The notes under the pieces: generated by a model
Told to the model about the DNA's origin: nothing
The model's database searches: none
Seen by the model: only the letters and a program-made list of their open reading frames with translations
Position numbers and translations under genes: made by a program
NCBI GenBank assembly: GCA_947481635.1
Contig: CANKHJ010000030.1
Location: forward strand, 1-33,991
Reading direction: 5' to 3'
From: Bradyrhizobiaceae bacterium
GTDB lineage: Bacteria; Pseudomonadota; Alphaproteobacteria; Rhizobiales; Xanthobacteraceae
DNA: 33,991 nucleotides
Part shown: in pieces, positions 32,136 to 33,991 of the stretch
Layout: each line of letters opens with the position of its first letter
Numbering within the stretch: position 1 is the first letter of the stretch

Positions 32136-33185
32136 ATGGAGCCCCGGGACCTCGCCACCCTCGACGTCATCATTCCCAACCTGCACAGGCGTTATTCGGG
32201 CGTGACCGCCGCGAATCGCGCGGTCGCACCGCGCCTGGCGCGGCTCTGCGCGACCGCCTGGTTCGGCAATGATGCGCCGCCCGGTGTCGACCGCCTGACC
32301 TGGCGCGAGATGCTGGTGCTGCGGTTTCGCGCGGCGCGGCGGCGGCAGCGCATCTGGCACGCGCGGCGCAACGACGAGATGATCATCGGCTGGCTGCTGG
32401 TTCGCTTGGGATGGCATTTCCGGCTGGTCTTCACCTCCGCCGCGCAACGCCACCACACCTGGATCTCGCGCTGGCTGATGCGGCGCATGGATTCGATCAT
32501 CGCGACCAGCGACATCTCGGCGAGTTACCTTGACCGTCCCGCGACCATCATCCTGCATGGCGTCGACACCGATGCGTATCGCCCGCCGGCAGATCGCGAC
32601 GCCGCCTATGCCGCGACCGGATTGCCCGGCCGTTACGCCATCGGGTGCTTCGGGCGCGTTCGTCCGCAAAAGGGCACGGATGTTTTCGTCGCGGCGATGT
32701 GCCGCCTGCTGCCGCTTCACCCGGACTTCACCGCGGTCATCACCGGCGCAGCCGACGATCACGCCTTCCTGCGCGGCCTGCAAGCGCGCGCCGCGGCTGC
32801 GGGGCTTGCGGATCGCGTGCGGTTTCTCGGTGAAGTGGAGACCCAGGAAATGCCGCGCTGGTATCAGCGCATCACGATCTACGCCTTCACGTCGCGCAAC
32901 GAGGGTTTCGGCCTCACGTTGCTCGAAGCGATGGCGTCGGGCGCGGCCTTGGTCGCGGCGCGCGCCGGCGCGGCGGAACGCGTCGTAGCCAATGGTGAGA
33001 CCGGCGTGCTCATTCCGACTGACGATGTCGATGCGTTGGTCACAGCCCTCGAACCGCTGATGCGCGAGCCGCAGCGCGCGGCCGCGATGGGCGCACGCGC
33101 GCGCGAGCGCGCGGTGGCGGAATTCAGCATCGATGCGGAATGCCAGCAGACCGTCGCAGTATACGCGGCGCTGCTCGATCGCTGA
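32136..33185 (+). CDS. GT4-family glycosyltransferase, probable LPS-core mannosyltransferase type
   Basis: This cytoplasmic GT-B glycosyltransferase has 349 residues. The N-terminal acceptor domain begins LDVIIPNLHRRYSGVTAANR. The C-terminal nucleotide-sugar domain has IGCFGRVRPQKGTDVFVAAM, VRFLGEVETQEMPRWYQ and the E-x7-E motif in RNEGFGLTLLEAMASG, diagnostic of GT4. It resembles rhizobial LPS-core glycosyltransferases of the LpcC kind, but this assignment rests on pattern and context. No clear ribosome site precedes ATG 32136. It is divergent from the MsbA-like gene and its stop directly abuts that of the convergent heptosyltransferase gene (33185/33186), so LPS core assembly is the likely role. 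Confidence 0.9.
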   Translation: MEPRDLATLDVIIPNLHRRYSGVTAANRAVAPRLARLCATAWFGNDAPPGVDRLTWREMLVLRFRAARRRQRIWHARRNDEMIIGWLLVRLGWHFRLVFTSAAQRHHTWISRWLMRRMDSIIATSDISASYLDRPATIILHGVDTDAYRPPADRDAAYAATGLPGRYAIGCFGRVRPQKGTDVFVAAMCRLLPLHPDFTAVITGAADDHAFLRGLQARAAAAGLADRVRFLGEVETQEMPRWYQRITIYAFTSRNEGFGLTLLEAMASGAALVAARAGAAERVVANGETGVLIPTDDVDALVTALEPLMREPQRAAAMGARARERAVAEFSIDAECQQTVAVYAALLDR

Positions 33186-33991
33186 TCACGCCAGCGCGGA
33201 GCGCAAAGCGGCGATCACGCGCTCCGGCGCAACATCGGCCGAGCGCCGTTGCTTCACGTCGGCGAATTCGCCGGGCGGTTCGAGCGCGGCGGCAAGCGGA
33301 TTGAGCGGTCCCCACAGCCGTGGGCTGGTCGGGCCGAACACCGCGACCGTCCGGGTCCCAATCGCGGCGCTGATATGCATCAGGCCGGAATCATTGGTCA
33401 CCGCAGCGTTCGCGATGCTGAGCGCGACCACGGCGTCGCCGAGATTGTTTCCGGTGAGGTCGACCACGTGCGGGCCGGCGCTGCCGATCTCGGCCGCGAG
33501 TGGCTTCTCCTGCGGTCCGCCCAGCACCCAGACCGCGACGCCGTCATCCGCCAGCGCGCGCGCGACCTGCGCATAATGCGCGGTCGGCCATTGCTTGCCC
33601 GGCCCGACAGCGCCTGGCGCCAGCGCCACGACCTGTCGCGACTCGGTGAGCCTGCGTTGCGCGCGCCATGCGAGAGCCTTGGCAGCGGGGACGACGATCT
33701 GCGGTTCCGGCCATTCGGCTGGAAGCTTTGCTCCCGGCGGCAGCGCCAGCGCGCCCATGCAGTCGATCATGCGTTCGAGCGAGCGTTCGCCGCGGCGCAG
33801 GTCATTGAGCAGCAGAAACCGGCCCTCGCCGATAAAGCCGGTCCGCTCCGGGATGCCGGCCAGGAATGGGGCAAGCGCGGATTTCCAGGTGCGCAGCATC
33901 ACCAGCGCGGTGCCGTAATCCTCGGACCGTAGCCGCCGGGCCAGTTCGAGATACTGGCCGATCGGCAGCTTGCCGCGCGGCAGATCGGAAA
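33186..33991 (-). CDS. waaF: ADP-heptose:LPS heptosyltransferase II family protein (5' truncated by the window)
   Basis: This GT9-family glycosyltransferase adds heptose to the LPS inner core at the cytoplasmic face. About 267 residues are visible and the frame continues past the window edge, so the N-terminus is missing. The visible part has YLELARRLRSEDYG, TWKSALAPFLAGIPERTGFI (the WaaF-type PNSFKSALxPFLAGIPxRTGY region), APGAVGPGKQWP, VVDLTGNNLGDAVVALSIA and TNDSGLMHISAAIG followed by AVFGPTSP. These are the family's donor-binding motifs. It ends base-to-base with the GT4 gene. It is a core-genome type gene and marks the end of the catabolic region. WaaF rather than WaaC is the better fit but not certain. 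Confidence 0.85.
   Translation of the reverse strand, partial: SDLPRGKLPIGQYLELARRLRSEDYGTALVMLRTWKSALAPFLAGIPERTGFIGEGRFLLLNDLRRGERSLERMIDCMGALALPPGAKLPAEWPEPQIVVPAAKALAWRAQRRLTESRQVVALAPGAVGPGKQWPTAHYAQVARALADDGVAVWVLGGPQEKPLAAEIGSAGPHVVDLTGNNLGDAVVALSIANAAVTNDSGLMHISAAIGTRTVAVFGPTSPRLWGPLNPLAAALEPPGEFADVKQRRSADVAPERVIAALRSALA

Overview
The window is GC-rich DNA with strong G/C bias at third codon positions. It carries many ABC uptake systems, a stand-alone receiver protein, and an LPS-core/export block (MsbA-like ABC protein, GT4 glycosyltransferase, heptosyltransferase). Together these suggest an alphaproteobacterium of the order Hyphomicrobiales, probably near Bradyrhizobium, Rhodopseudomonas or related Nitrobacteraceae/Xanthobacteraceae. 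This is inferred from gene families and composition, not from a marker gene. No tRNA, rRNA, CRISPR array, integrase or transposase was seen.

Layout. (1) 1-4757, plus strand: the tail of an unknown gene, a complete DppBCDF-type peptide/nickel ABC importer without its binding protein, and an alpha/beta hydrolase. (2) 4771-8107, minus strand: LysR regulator, a 3' remnant of a deleted oxygenase gene, a Rieske-oxygenase catalytic subunit without Rieske ligands, a Rieske protein without the catalytic iron ligands, and a glutathione transferase. (3) 8176-10953, plus: type-B carboxylesterase and an aromatic-acid-type MFS transporter, divergent from the LysR gene. (4) 10938-12750, minus: a three-gene block like Escherichia coli yjfL-yjfM-yjfC. 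(5) 12860-13876, minus: a lone periplasmic binding protein. (6) 14052-17221, plus: a PRISE-type enone reductase, a fumarylacetoacetase-family protein and an ACMSD-type amidohydrolase, followed by a DUF1697 gene. (7) 17936-20365, minus: a Tat-exported amidohydrolase and a serine esterase. (8) 20627-24173, minus: YeiH-type exporter, a normal full-length Rieske oxygenase, a DUF1932 dehydrogenase and a single-domain response regulator. (9) 24463-29205, plus: a complete branched-chain-amino-acid-type (Liv) ABC importer. (10) 29190-33991: a small protein, a beta-class GST and the LPS/export block, which looks like core genome.

Regions 1-9 read as a mosaic of small catabolic modules, each pairing uptake with esterases, amidohydrolases, oxygenases or reductases. 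This suits a soil bacterium using aromatic or other plant-derived carboxylic compounds; no substrate can be assigned from sequence alone.

The most unusual item is the adjacent pair at 5409-7066. One protein keeps only the [2Fe-2S] ligands and the other only the mononuclear-iron ligands, so they look like the halves of a split Rieske oxygenase. A C-terminal scrap of a second catalytic subunit lies just upstream. Three related palindromic intergenic elements (17835, 20449, 25764) are also notable; the third sits at the 5' edge of a permease gene.
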